A DNA stretch of 30,125 bases. Origin: Rugosimonospora acidiphila. Its GTDB lineage: Bacteria; Actinomycetota; Actinomycetes; Mycobacteriales; Micromonosporaceae. Under the pieces are notes generated by a model, which searched no databases, was not told the origin of the DNA, and saw nothing but the letters and a program-made list of their open reading frames with translations. This document shows positions 1-11,200 of this stretch, one piece after another (the first letter of the stretch is position 1; each line of letters starts with the position of its first letter). The translations under genes and the position numbers were made by a program. The stretch lies in assembly GCF_039543385.1 (NCBI RefSeq), contig NZ_BAABJQ010000054.1, positions 1 to 30,125 of the forward strand, in the 5' to 3' direction.

Positions 1-204
1 CCACCTCCACCGCAAACAACGCCGGCTGCGCCCACCCCGTACGCTCCAACCCCACCCCCGACTCAATCACCTCACGCAAACCAGACCCGAACAGCCCACA
101 CACCTCATCCAACGCCTCCGCGAACACCGGAAACACCGCCGCCAAACCAGCACCCATCCCCACCCGCTGCGCACCCTGACCCGTGAACACCACACCCAAC
201 CGCG
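1..204 (-). repeat. Near-identical AT segment, copy 1 (gene D); partner 20407-20610
   Basis: Aligned by eye with 20407-20610: one mismatch in the first 137 bases and about seven in total. The similarity probably continues past the left edge. Both copies show G/T-ending codons. Confidence 0.9.
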
Positions 205-1948
205 CATCCGAACCCGCCTCACCCGACACCACGAAGGGCGACTCGACGCCGTCGGCCAGCGCCCGCAATTCCTTGGCGAGTTCGTGCGGACCCGCGGCCA
301 GGACCACCGCGCGGTGATCCAGCAGAGCGCGCCGATCGGTGAGCGCCCCGGCCCACGCGGTCACGGGTAGGTCGTCGCCCGCGGCGGTAACGGAGTCGGC
401 CACCGCGGCGGCGAACGACCGCAACGCCTCCGGGTCCGCCGCCGACAGCGGCACCCCGGTGCGGCCGGTCGGCACGTCGGATCCGGCGACCGGCTCGGTC
501 GACTCGGTCGACTCGGTCGACTCGGTCGACTCGGACGACTCGGACGACTCGGACGACTCGGACGACTCGGACGGCTCCTCGATGAACTGCTCCAGCAGGA
601 TGTGGGCGTTCGTGCCGCTGACGCCGAACGCCGAGACTCCGGCGCGGCGCGGCCGATCCGGTACCGTCCACTGCTGTTGCTCGGTGAGCAGCCGGACCGC
701 GCCGCTCGACCAGTCGACCCGCTCGGCGGGCCGGTCGACGTGCAGGGTGCGGGGCAGCAACCCGGCCCGCATCGCCATCACCATCTTGATGACGCCGGCC
801 ACGCCGGACGCGGACTGGGTGTGCCCGATGTTCGACTTGATCGAACCCAACCACAACGGCCGGCCCTCCGGCCGATCCTGCCCGTACGTCGCCAGCAGGG
901 CCTGCGCCTCGATCGGGTCGCCCAGGGTCGTACCGGTGCCGTGCGCCTCGACCGCGTCCACGTCGTCCGCGGCGAGACCGGCATTGTCCAGCGCGGCCCG
1001 GATCACCCGCTGCTGGGACGGACCATTCGGCGCGGTGAGCCCGTTGGAGGCACCGTCCTGGTTGACCGCCGAGCCACGCACCACCGCCAGCACCCGGTGC
1101 CCCAACCGCTGCGCGTCCGACAGCCGCTCCAGCAGCACCAGACCGACACCCTCACCCCAACCCGTACCATCGGCCGCCTCGGCAAAGGACTTGCACCGGC
1201 CGTCACCCGCCAGGCCGCCCTGCCGGGAGAACTCGGCGAACGCCATCGGGCTGGCCATCACGGTCACGCCGCCGGCCAGCGCGAGCGAGCACTCGCCGTC
1301 GCGCAGCGAGCGCACGGCCAGGTGCAGCGCCACCAGCGAGGACGAGCAGGCGGTGTCCACGGTGACGGCCGGCCCCTCCAGGCCGAACGTGTAGGACAGG
1401 CGCCCGGACATCACGCTGGGCGCCTCGCCGGTGAGCAGGTACCCCTCGTAGCCCTGCTCCCCCTGCAGCGACGCGCTGTACCCGGAGGAGTTGCCGCCGA
1501 CGAAGACACCGGTGCGGCTGCCGCCGAGCGAGCGCGGGTTGATCCCGGCCCGCTCGAAGGCCTCCCACGACGTCTCCAGCAGCAGCCGCTGCTGCGGGTC
1601 CATGGCCAGCGCCTCACGCGGCGAGACGCCGAACGGGGCCGGGTCGAAGCCGCCCGCGTCGTACACGAACCCGCCCTCGATCGCCCGCGCGTCGGCGTCC
1701 GGCCGGTACATCCGGTCGGTGTCCCAGCCGCGGTCGGTCGGAAACTCGCCCATCGCGTCGACCCCGTCGGCGACGAGGTCCCACAGTTGATCGGGGTTCG
1801 TCACCCCACCCGGGTAGCGGCACGCCATGGCGATGATGGCGATCGGCTCCCGGCGCTCGGACTCCGCCTTTTGCAACCGCTGCCGGGTCTGGTGCAGATC
1901 CGCGGTGACGCGCTTGAGGTACGCGAGCAGCTTGTCGTCGTCCGGCAT
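1..1948 (-). CDS. Type I modular PKS, N-terminal part (gene D): docking domain, KS, start of AT; 3' truncated by window
   Basis: The start is ATG at 1948 (MPDDDKLLAYLKRV), chosen because this is the typical N-terminal docking helix and because GGAGG lies 6 nt upstream (1955-1959). 649 codons are visible before the frame runs off the left edge. Residues 1-33 form a coiled-coil docking domain. The KS begins near residue 34 (EPIAIMAMACRYPGG) and has its active-site Cys at about residue 201 (TACSSS), with HGTGT and KSNIGHT also present. After the KS comes a linker of Ser-Glu-Ser/Thr repeats (residues about 458-485), then the AT N-terminus (VVFTGQGAQRVGMG). The AT is cut before its GHSxGE and specificity motifs. 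Malonyl-CoA use is inferred only from near-identity with the module 2 AT of gene B. The KS should accept the chain from the C-terminal ACP of gene C, 21 bp upstream. Confidence 0.95.
   Translation of the reverse strand, partial: MPDDDKLLAYLKRVTADLHQTRQRLQKAESERREPIAIIAMACRYPGGVTNPDQLWDLVADGVDAMGEFPTDRGWDTDRMYRPDADARAIEGGFVYDAGGFDPAPFGVSPREALAMDPQQRLLLETSWEAFERAGINPRSLGGSRTGVFVGGNSSGYSASLQGEQGYEGYLLTGEAPSVMSGRLSYTFGLEGPAVTVDTACSSSLVALHLAVRSLRDGECSLALAGGVTVMASPMAFAEFSRQGGLAGDGRCKSFAEAADGTGWGEGVGLVLLERLSDAQRLGHRVLAVVRGSAVNQDGASNGLTAPNGPSQQRVIRAALDNAGLAADDVDAVEAHGTGTTLGDPIEAQALLATYGQDRPEGRPLWLGSIKSNIGHTQSASGVAGVIKMVMAMRAGLLPRTLHVDRPAERVDWSSGAVRLLTEQQQWTVPDRPRRAGVSAFGVSGTNAHILLEQFIEEPSESSESSESSESSESTESTESTESTEPVAGSDVPTGRTGVPLSAADPEALRSFAAAVADSVTAAGDDLPVTAWAGALTDRRALLDHRAVVLAAGPHELAKELRALADGVESPFVVSGEAGSDARLGVVFTGQGAQRVGMGAGLAAVFPVFAEALDEVCGLFGSGLREVIESGVGLERTGWAQPALFAVEV
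495..575 (-). repeat. 9-bp tandem repeat (nine units) in the KS-AT linker of gene D
   Basis: On the plus strand there are four copies of tcggtcgac, four of tcggacgac and one tcggacggc. Read on the minus strand they code a (Ser-Glu-Ser/Thr)n acidic, flexible linker just after the KS. The units stay in frame, so changes in copy number would lengthen or shorten the linker without a frameshift. Confidence 0.95.
1074..1216 (-). repeat. Near-identical KS segment, copy 1 (gene D); partner 21378-21520
   Basis: 143 bases with about four mismatches against 21378-21520 (offset 20304). It codes the KS part running from the GDGRCKSF region through DGTGWGEG to the RVLAVVRG region. Synonymous positions are also conserved, which goes beyond what protein constraint requires. 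Confidence 0.85.
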
Positions 1949-2205
1949 CGGGGGCCTCCGGTTCGTTGGTCAGGAGATTCCGAACTGGTTTTCGATGAAG
2001 GCGAAGACCTCGTCGGCGGAGGCTTCCGCCAGCTGGGTCTCGGCGTCGTCCCCGGCCGCGGCATCGTCGGCCTCGCAGCGTTCGAGCAGGGTGCGCAGGC
2101 GCATCCGCAGCCGCATCCGGGTGTTCTCGTCGGTACCGGCCGAGGGCAGCGCCTCTTCGATCCGGTCGAGCTGGTCGAAGATCTCGTCCCCGCTGGGCGC
2201 GATCT
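1850..2205 (-). other. Docking-domain junction between gene C C-terminus and gene D N-terminus
   Basis: The gene C tail has EIFDQLDRIEEAL, an Arg/Leu-rich helix (MRLRMRLRTLLERCE) and the terminal helix ADEVFAFIENQFGIS. Gene D starts MPDDDKLLAYLKRVTADL followed by QTRQRLQKAESERR. This matches a docking pair and supports gene D as the next assembly-line protein. Confidence 0.83.
1955..1959 (-). promoter_or_regulatory. Ribosome binding site of gene D
   Basis: GGAGG on the minus strand, 6 nt before the ATG at 1948. It fixes the start of gene D in the 21-bp gap after gene C. Confidence 0.85.
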
Positions 2206-5200
2206 GGTCGAGCAGGTGACGGGCCAGTGCCGCGGCCGTCGGATAGTCGAACAGGGCGGTGGCCGGCAGCGCCAGCCCGGTCGCGGCACGCAGCCGGTTA
2301 CGGACCTCGACGGCGGTCACCGAGTCGAACCCGAGTTCCCGGAACGGCCGGGAACTGTCGACGGCCTGCGGACCGGCGTGCCCGAGGGCGGCCGCCGCCG
2401 TGGCGCGGACCAGGGTGAGCACGGCGTCCTGCCGCTCCGCCTCGGGCAGGGCGCGCAGCCGGGCCAGCTCGGCCGGGGCGCCGTCGCCCGCCGGATCCGC
2501 CGCCGACTCGCCCGCGGTGGGCGCCTGCGCGCGTCGCGGAAGGTCGTCGAACAGCGGCCGGGGCCGGGCAGCGGTGAAGACCGGCAGGAAGCGGTCCCAG
2601 TCGACGTCGGCGACGGCCACGAAGTCCACGCCCCGGTCGAGGGCCTGGCGCAGCGCGGCGACCGCGTTTTCCGGATCCATCGGGCGCAGGCCCCGCCTGC
2701 GCAGCTGGTGTTCGCCTTCGTCGCCGGCCATGCCGCCGCCGGCCCACAGGCCCCAGGCCACCGAGGTGGCGGCCCGTCCCTGGGCGCGTCGCCGGGCGGC
2801 GAACCCGTCCAGCCAGGCGTTGGCCGCCGCGTACGCGCCCTGTCCGGCGCTGCCCCACACCCCCGAGTTGGAGGAGAAGAGCACGAACGCGTCGAGGCCG
2901 TCGCCGAGCAGTTCATCGAGGTGGCGGGCGCCGGTGACCTTGCCGGAGTACATCTGGGCGAAGGTGTCCGCGGTGTCGTCCGGGGTCCCGGTGGTCTCGT
3001 CGAGCGTGCTGGCCTGCGGGATGCCCGCGGCGTGCACCACCGCCGACGGCAGGTGGTCGTTGGCGCGCAGGTCGTCCAGCAGGGCGACCACGGCACCCCG
3101 GTCGGCCAGGTCACAGGCGGCGATGGTGACGCCGACGCCGGTGGTGGCCAGTTCGTCCCGCAGTTCCCGGGCGCCCGGTGCGTCCTCGCCCCGGCGGCTG
3201 GTGAGCACCAGGTGCTCCGCGCCCGAGCGGGCCAGCCAGCGGGCCACGTGCGCGCCGAGGGCGCCGGTGCCGCCGGTGATCAGGACCGTGCCCTGCGGCT
3301 TCCAGGCGCCGCCCGGGCCAGACTTGTCAGTGAATCCGGCGGGTACGAGGCGGCGGGCGTGCACCCCGCCGGGGCGGATCGCGACCTGGTCCTCGACGCC
3401 GTCGCCGGCCAGCACCCCGGCGAGGAGGTCGGCCGCGGCCTCGTCCCATGCCTCGGGCAGGTCGACGAGACCGCCCCAGAGCGCCGGATATTCCAGCCCG
3501 ACCACGCGGCCCAGGCCCCAGAGGGCGGCCTGGTCCGGGTCGGGAGTCTCGTCCTCCGTGATGGCGACCGCGTGCCGGGTGATCAGCCAGGCCGGCGCGG
3601 TCAGCCCGGCATCGGCCAGGGCCGGTGCGAGCTCCGCGGCGGTGGCGAGCACCCCGTCTGCGGGGCCGGACGCGGCCAGCAGCGCCACGCCGCTCACCGG
3701 GCCGGCCGCGGCGAGCTGACCCAGCTCTGCCGCGAGGGCGGGCCGGCCACCGGCCGGTACGCCGAGCGGTACCACCTCGGCACCGCGTGCGGCCAGGGCG
3801 TCGAGGATGGCGGCGGCGTCCGGGCGGCCGGCGTCGGGCACGAGCGCGATCCACCGGCCGGCGAGCGTCGCCGGCGCGGCGGGCAGCGGCCCGTTCCACG
3901 CGATCCGGTAGCACCACTGCGCGGCCTGCGCGGCGGCGTGCCGGTCCCGCCAGTCGGCGAGCCCGGCCAGGTCGCCGTCGCGGACCGCGGCCCAGAAGGC
4001 CTCGTCCACGTCGAGCGTGGCCTGGCGGGCCGGCTGCGGGTCGAGCCAGAACCGGGTGCCGTCAAAGGCGTACGTGGGCAGCTCGACCGTGCGGTGGCCG
4101 GTGCCGGTGACGAGGGTCCAGTCGACCTCGACACCGCCGGTGTGCGCCTCGGCGAGCGAACGCAGCATCCGCTCGGCGCTGTCCTCGTCGCGCCGCAGCG
4201 AGGACAGGACCAGGCCGTCATGCCCGGCCGCGTCCAGGGTTCCGGACAGCGCGAGGGTGAGCACGGGATGGGGGCTGCACTCCACGAAGGTGTCGTAGCC
4301 GTCGTCGGCCAGTGCGCGCACGGCCGGTTCGAGCAGCACGGGCTTGCGCAGGTTGTCGTACCAGTAGCCGGCGTCGAGCACGGTGGGGTCCACGGGGCCG
4401 CCGGTGACGGTGGAGCAGAAGGTCACCCCGGCCGGGCTGGGCCGGACCGTGCCGAACAGCTCCGCGAGTTCGTCGCGCAGGCGCTCGACGTGCGGCGAGT
4501 GAGAGGCGTAGTCGACCGGGATGCGGCGGAAGCGGATGCCGTCGGCGGTCGTCTCGGCCTCGAAGGAGTCCATCGCGTCCACGTCGCCCGAGACGACTAC
4601 CGTCTCCGGGCCGTTGACCGCGGCGACGACCAACCGGCCGTCGTACCCGGCGAGCCGGGCGGCGACCGTGTCGGCGGACGCGCCGACCGAGGCCATCGCG
4701 CCCACGCCGGAGAGCGCGACCAGAGCCCGGCTGCGCAGGGCGATGAGGCGGGCGCCGTCGTCGAGCGACAGCGCGCCGGCGACCACGGCGGCGGCGATCT
4801 CACCCTGGGAGTGGCCGATGACCGCGTCGGGGACCACCCCGTGGGCGCGCCACACCTCGGCGAGCGACACCATGACCGCGAACAGGGCGGGCTGGACGAG
4901 GTCGACCCGGTTCAGGGCCTCGGCGTCGGCGAGCAGCCAGGGCCACAGCCGCTCCGGCTCGGACAGCGGCGTCTCGAGATGCGGCAGCAGCGCCTCGGCG
5001 CAGGCCGTCATGCTCTGAGAAAACACCGTCGACACGTCGAGCAACTCCAATGCCATACCCGTCCACTGCGACCCTTGGCCGGGGAAGACAAACGCTGTCT
5101 TCCGCCGCCGGTTGGCGGCTCCGGTGACCACGCCCGGCGGCATTTCGCCGTCGGCCAGGCCATTGAGCAGAGCGCGGAAACCGCCTTCGTCGCGAGCAAC

Positions 5201-8200
5201 CAGAACCGCCCGCCGCTCGAATGTAGAACGGGTGCACAGCAGCGAATACCCCACTTCTGCGAGGTAGCCCCCCTGGTCTGGGGCACCCCCTATCGCGGCG
5301 GCCAGCCGGCCGGCCTGCGCGCGCAGCGCGGTGTCGGTGCGGGCGGACAGGACCCAGGGCAGCGGCGCCCCGGTCGACCACGATCCGGTGGTGGGCCGCG
5401 GCGCCGGGTCCGCCACCGGCGGCTCCTCCAGCAGTACGTGCACGTTGGTGCCGCTCATGCCGAAGGACGAGACGCCGGCCCGGCGCGGGGCCTGACCGGC
5501 CGGCCACGCGCGCTCGTCGGAGAGCAGGCGCACGGTGCCGGCGGACCAGTCGACGTGGGTCGACGGCTGGTCGATGTGCAGGGTGCGCGGCAGCACCTCG
5601 TGGCGCATCGCGAGGACCATCTTGATCACGCCGGCGATGCCCGAGGCGGCCTGGGTGTGGCCGATGTTGGACTTCACCGATCCGATCCACAGTGGACGGT
5701 CGGGGTCACGGTCGCGCCCGTACGTGGCCAGCAGCGCCTGCGCCTCGATCGGGTCGCCCAGGGTCGTGCCGGTGCCGTGCGCCTCGACGACGTCCACCTC
5801 GTTGGCGCCCAGGCCGGCATGGGCCAGCGCCTGCCGGATCACCTTCTGCTGGGACCGGCCGTTCGGGGCGGTGAGTCCGTTGCTGGCGCCGTCCTGGTTG
5901 ACCGCGGAGCCGCGGATCAGGGCGAGCACGGGATGCCCGTTGCGGCGGGCGTCGGCGAGCCGCTCGACCAGCAGCACGCTGATGCCCTCGGCCAGGCCCA
6001 TCCCGTCGGCGGCCTCGGCGAAGGCCTTGCAGCGACCGTCGGGGGCGAGCGCCCGCTGCCGGCTGAAGGCGACGAACGAGCCCGGGGTGGACATCACCGC
6101 CACGCCGGCCGCCAGCGCCAGGTCACACTCGCCCTGGCGCAGCGCCTGGGCGGCCAGGTGCAACGCGACCAGCGACGAGGAGCACGCGGTGTCCACGGTG
6201 ACGGCCGGGCCCTCCAGGCCGAGCGTGTAGGAGATCCGGCCGGAGACGACACTGGCCGCGCCGCCGGTGAGCAGGTGCCCGGCGGAGGTGTCCGGTGCGG
6301 CCAGGCCGATGCCGTAGTCCTGGTAGTTGGTGCCGACAAAGACTCCGGTCGGGGTGCCACGCCTGGTACGCGGGTCGATCCCGGCCCGCTCCAGCGCCTC
6401 CCAGGTGGTCTCCAGCAGCAGCCGCTGCTGCGGGTCCATCGTGACGGCCTCGCGCGGGGAGATCCCGAAGAACGCGGCGTCGAAGTCACCGGCGTTGTAC
6501 AGGAAGCCGCCCTGCCGGGTGTAGCTGGTGCCCTCGTTGTCGGGGTCGGGGTCGAACAGGGACGCGTTGTCCCAGCCACGGTCGGTCGGGAAGACCGAGA
6601 TCGCGTCGCGGCCGTCGGCCAGCAGCTGCCACAGGTCCTCGGGCGAGGCCACCCCGCCCGGGTACCGGCAGCTCATCGCCACGATGGCGATCTGCTCGTC
6701 GGCGGCGACCGGCCCGGCCGTGACCGTGTCGGTCAGCGCCGCGCCGGTCAGCTCCGCGTCGAGGCGGCGGGCCAGGTCCTCTGCGGTCGGGTGGTCGAAG
6801 ACCACGGTCGACGGCAGCGACAGGCCGGTGGCGGCGTTGAGCCGGCCGCGCAGGTCGACGGCGGTCAGCGAGTCGAAGCCCAGTTCGCGCATTGCCCGGT
6901 CGGGCGGCACGTCGTCGGCCGAGGCGTGCCCGAGCACCGCGGCGGCGCGGGAGCGCACCAGGTCGACCAGAACGTCGAGGCGCGCCGCCGCGCTCAGGCC
7001 CGCCAGGCGTGCCCGGATCGGGGTGTCCGCGCCGCCGTCGGGCGTGGCGGACGGGGCCGCGGCGAGCGCCTGCCGCGCCTGCGGGATGCCGTCGAGCAGC
7101 GGGCGGGGCCGGGCCGCGGCGAAGACCGGCGCGAAGCGTGGCCAGTCGATGTCGGCGATGGCCAGGAACGTCTCGTCGTCGGCGAGCGCCCGGCCGAGCG
7201 CGTGCAGGGCCCGTCCGGGGTCGAGGAACGGCAGCCCCTGGCGGATCAGCCGCTGCGCGTCGACGTCCTGACCGGTGCGGGCCTCGGCCCAGGCGTTGAC
7301 CGCGGCCCAGACGCCCCAGGCGATGGTGGTGGCGCGCAGGCCGCGGGCGCGGCGCCGCTCGGCGAGCGCGTCGAGGTGGGCGTTGGCCGTGGCGTACGAC
7401 GCGTGTTCGCCGCTGCCCCACACCCCGGCGATCGACGAGAACAGCACGAAGGCGTCCAGGTCGCCGGTGAAGATGGCGTCGAGGTTCTCCGCCCCGGCCA
7501 CCTTGGCGTGGGCCACGGCGGCCAGCCGGTCCGGGTCGGTACCGACGACGCTGTCCAGCTCGATCAGCGCGGCCGCGTGGATCACGGTCCGGATCTCGTG
7601 GCCGGCGTCGGTCAGCTCGGCCACGAGGGCCCGCAGCGCCTCCCGGTCGGCCACGTCGCAGGCCCGTACCGTGACCGGAACCTCCAGCTCGGCCAGGGCG
7701 GCGGCGCCGGGCGCGTCCGCGCCGCGGCGGCTGAGCATGACGACGTGCTCAACGCCGCAGCCGGCCAGCCAGTTGGCGATGTGCGCGCCGAGCGCGCCGG
7801 TACCGCCGGTGACCAGCGCGGTGCCGCGCAGGTTCAGCGGCCGGCCGGAGCGCGGCGGGCGGGCCCGCACCAGCCGGCGGACCAGCGCGCCGGCCGGGCG
7901 CAGCGCGATCTGGTCCTCGTCGCCGCCCCCGGTGAGCAGCGCGGCGAGCTGTGCGCCGGTGCGGCCGTCCAGGGCCGCCGGCAGGTCGATCAGGCCGCCC
8001 CAGCGGTCCGGGTGCTCCAGGCCAACGACCCGGCCGAGTCCCCAGATCTGCGCCTGGGCGGGGTCCGGCGGCGCGTCCTTGGCGCCGGCCACGACGGCGC
8101 CGGTGGTCAGCAGCCACAGCGGGGCGGACACTGCCGCGTCACCGAGCGCCTGCGCGAGCAGCAGCGTGGCGACCAGTCCGCTGGTCAGACCCGGGCGAGC

Positions 8201-11200
8201 CGGGTCCGGCCGGTCATCGACGGCGAGCAGGCTCACCACGCCATCGATGTCGGCGCCGTGGCCGGCGAGCTGGTTGGCCAGCCCGGCCCGGTCGGGGTCG
8301 GCCCCGACCCGCAGCACCTCCACGGAGAGGGCGGCGTCGCGCAGGGCGTCCAGGACGGGATGGCTGGGCGTCGCGGCAGGCAGAACGGCGAGCCACCGGC
8401 CACCGGGCCGACCGTCGGCGGAGGTGGACCGCGGCTGCCATTCGATCCGGTACCGCCACGAGTCCACAATGGACTCATCCTGCTGCCGGCGGCGCCAGTC
8501 CGACAGCGCGGGCAGCAGGTCGGCGAGCGAGGCGTCCTCCTCCACGCCGAGGACCTCGGTCAGCAGCTCGAGGTCGGCGCTGTCCACCGCCTGCCAGAAA
8601 TCGTCATCCGCGGCGGGCGCCGCGTCCTGCTGCTCGGCCACCGCGTCCGGCTCCAGCCAGTAGCGGCGGCGCTGGAAGGCGTACGTGGGCAGCGCGGCCA
8701 CCGGCGCGGCGGGGAACACGCTGGCCCAGTCCACCGGCAGGCCGCGCACGTGGGCGCTGGCAACCGACAACCGGAACCGGCCGAGCCCGCCGTCGTCGCG
8801 GCGCAGCGATCCGCCGGTCGCGGCGGTGACACCGGCGTCGTCGAGCACGTCGCCGATCGAGACGGTGAGCACGGGGTGCGGCGACATCTCCAGGAAGTGC
8901 CGGTACCCGGCCCCGGCCAGCGCCCGCACGGCGGGATCGAGGCGCACCGTGCCGCGCAGGTTGCGGTACCAGTAGTCGGCGTCCAGCCCGGTGCCGTCGA
9001 CCCACTGGGCGGTCACCGTGGACAGCATCGGGATCTCGGCCGGGCGCGGCCGTACCGGAGCCAGCGTGGCGAGCAGTTCGTCGCGCAGCCCCTCGATCTG
9101 GCTGGAGTGCGAGGCGTAGTCCACCGGTACCCGCCGGGCCCGGATGTCCTGCTCCGCGCACCAGGCGAGGAGGTCGTCGAGGGCCGCGGGAGGTCCGGAC
9201 ACGACCACCGTGGCGGGCCCGTTCACCGCCGCGATCTCTACCGGGGCACCGGTCTGGGCGGCCCACTCGGTGACCCGCTGGGCGGCGGCGGACACCGACA
9301 CCATGCCGCCGGCCCCGGACAGGGCCCGCAGCGCCTGGCTGCGCAGGCCGACCACGCGGGCGCCGTCGGAAAGGCTCAGCGCGCCCGCCACGACGGCGGC
9401 CGCGATCTCGCCCTGGGAGTGGCCGACCACCGCGTCGGGCCGTACCCCGTGCGCGCGCCAGAGCTCGGCCAGCGACACCATCATCGCGAACAGGGCCGGC
9501 TGCACGACGTCCACGCGGTCCAGCGGTGGGGCGTCCGGGGCGCCGCGCAGCACGTCCAGCAACGACCAGTCGACGAAGGGCGCCAGCGCCGCGTCGCACT
9601 CGGTCATCCTCTGGGCGAACACCGGCGCGGTGTCGAGCAGGGCGGTGGCCATGCCGGGCCACTGCGCGCCCTGCCCGGGGAAGACGAACGCCACCTTGCC
9701 GCCGGGCAGGGCGGTGCCGGTGACCAGGCCGGGGGCGTCCTCGCCGGAGGCCAGCGCGGCCAGGGCCGCGCGTACCGACGACGGGTTGTCGCCGACCACG
9801 GCCGCCCGGTCGGGGAACTGGGTACGCGAAAGGGCGAGCGTGGCGCTCACCCCGGTCTGGTCGGTGGCCGGATCGCCGTCGAGGTGGGCGAGCAGGCGGG
9901 TGGCCTGGTCGCGCAGGGCGGCCGGGCCGTTGCCGGACAGCAGGATCGGCAGCGCCTCGGGCGCGGCGGGCTCGGCGGTCGGCTCCGGCTCGGGCGCCTC
10001 CTCCAGCACGATGTGCGCGTTGGTGCCGGAGATGCCGAAGGAGGAGACCGCACCGCGGCGCGGGGACCCGGTGGTCGGCCACGGTCGCCCGTCGGTCAGC
10101 AGGCGTACGGTGCCGTCGCCCCAGTCGACTTGGCCGCTGGGGTGCTCCGCGTGCAGGGTGGGCGGCAGGGTGGCGTACCGCAGGGCCTGGACCATCTTGA
10201 TCACGCCACCGATGCCGGCGGCGGCCTGGGTGTGCCCCACGTTGGACTTGAACGAGCCCAGCCACAGCGGGCGGTCCGGGGTGTGCTCCCGGCCGTACGT
10301 GGCCAGCAGCGCCTGCGCCTCGATGGGGTCGCCGAGCGCGGTACCCGTGCCGTGCGCCTCGACCGCGTCGACCTCGGAGGCGGCCAGCCGGGCGTCGGCG
10401 AGCGCGGCCCGGATGACCCGCTGCTGTGACGGGCCGTTCGGCGCGCTCAGGCCACTGCTGGCGCCGTCCTGGTTGACCGCCGACCCGCGGATCACCGCGA
10501 GGATCGGGTGGCCCAGCCGCTGGGCGTCGGAGAGCCGCTCGACCAGGACTATCCCGGCGCCCTCCCCCCATCCGGTGCCGTCGGCCTCGTCGGCGAACGA
10601 CTTGCAGCGACCGTCGGCGGCCAGGCCGCGCTGGCGGCTGAACTCGACGAACATGTCGGGGTTGACCATGATCCCGGCGCCGCCGGCCAGCGCCAGCGTG
10701 CACTCGCCGCGCCGCAGCGACTGCACGGCCAGGTGCAGCGCCACCAGGGACGACGAGCACGCGGTGTCGACGGTGATCGCCGGGCCCTCCAGCCCGAAGG
10801 TGTAGGCGAGCCGGCCGGACACCACGCTGGTGGCGTTGCCGGTCATCAGGTGCCCCTCGACGCTGCGCAGCGCCTCGCCGGCCCCGGTGCCGTACCCCTG
10901 GTAGGCGGCGCCGACGAAGACGCCCGCCCGGCTGCCGCGCAGCGTGCGCGGCACGATGCCGGCCTGCTCGAACGACTCCCACGCGACCTCCAGCAGGAGC
11001 CGCTGCTGCGGGTCCATGGCCAGCGCCTCGCGCGGGGAGATGCCGAAGAAGCCCGGATCGAACCCGGCGACGTCGTAAAGGAACCCGCCCTCGCGGACGT
11101 ACGTCGTGCCGCTGTCCTCGGCGTCGCCGAACAGCCCGTCCGTGCGCCACCCGCGGTCGGCGGGGAAGCCCGCGATGGCGTCGGTCCCGGTGGCGACCAG

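Larger units (their letters stand above)
1..1849 (-). other. PKS module 6 (gene D), partial: KS and N-terminal AT
   Basis: KS spans about 1849-580 (Cys codon at 1348) with HGTGT and KSNIGHT intact. The AT entry motif FTGQGAQRVGMG lies at about 160-195. The visible AT part, ending near QPALFAVEV, is nearly identical to the module 2 AT, which is malonyl-type. The domains after AT are outside the window. Confidence 0.85.

Noticed and set aside
1949..1969. Possible promoter or terminator in the gap between genes C and D
   Set aside because: The gap is only 21 bp and holds the ribosome binding site. No hairpin or promoter-like hexamers can be supported. The same holds for the gap at 11375-11392.
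602..10429. Very long open frame on the plus strand (3275 codons)
   Set aside because: It is the antisense shadow of genes C and D. In very GC-rich PKS DNA the opposite strand often lacks stops. Its product is repetitive Arg/Gly/Pro/Val-rich sequence with no recognisable domain, while the minus strand holds intact KS, AT, KR and ACP motifs.
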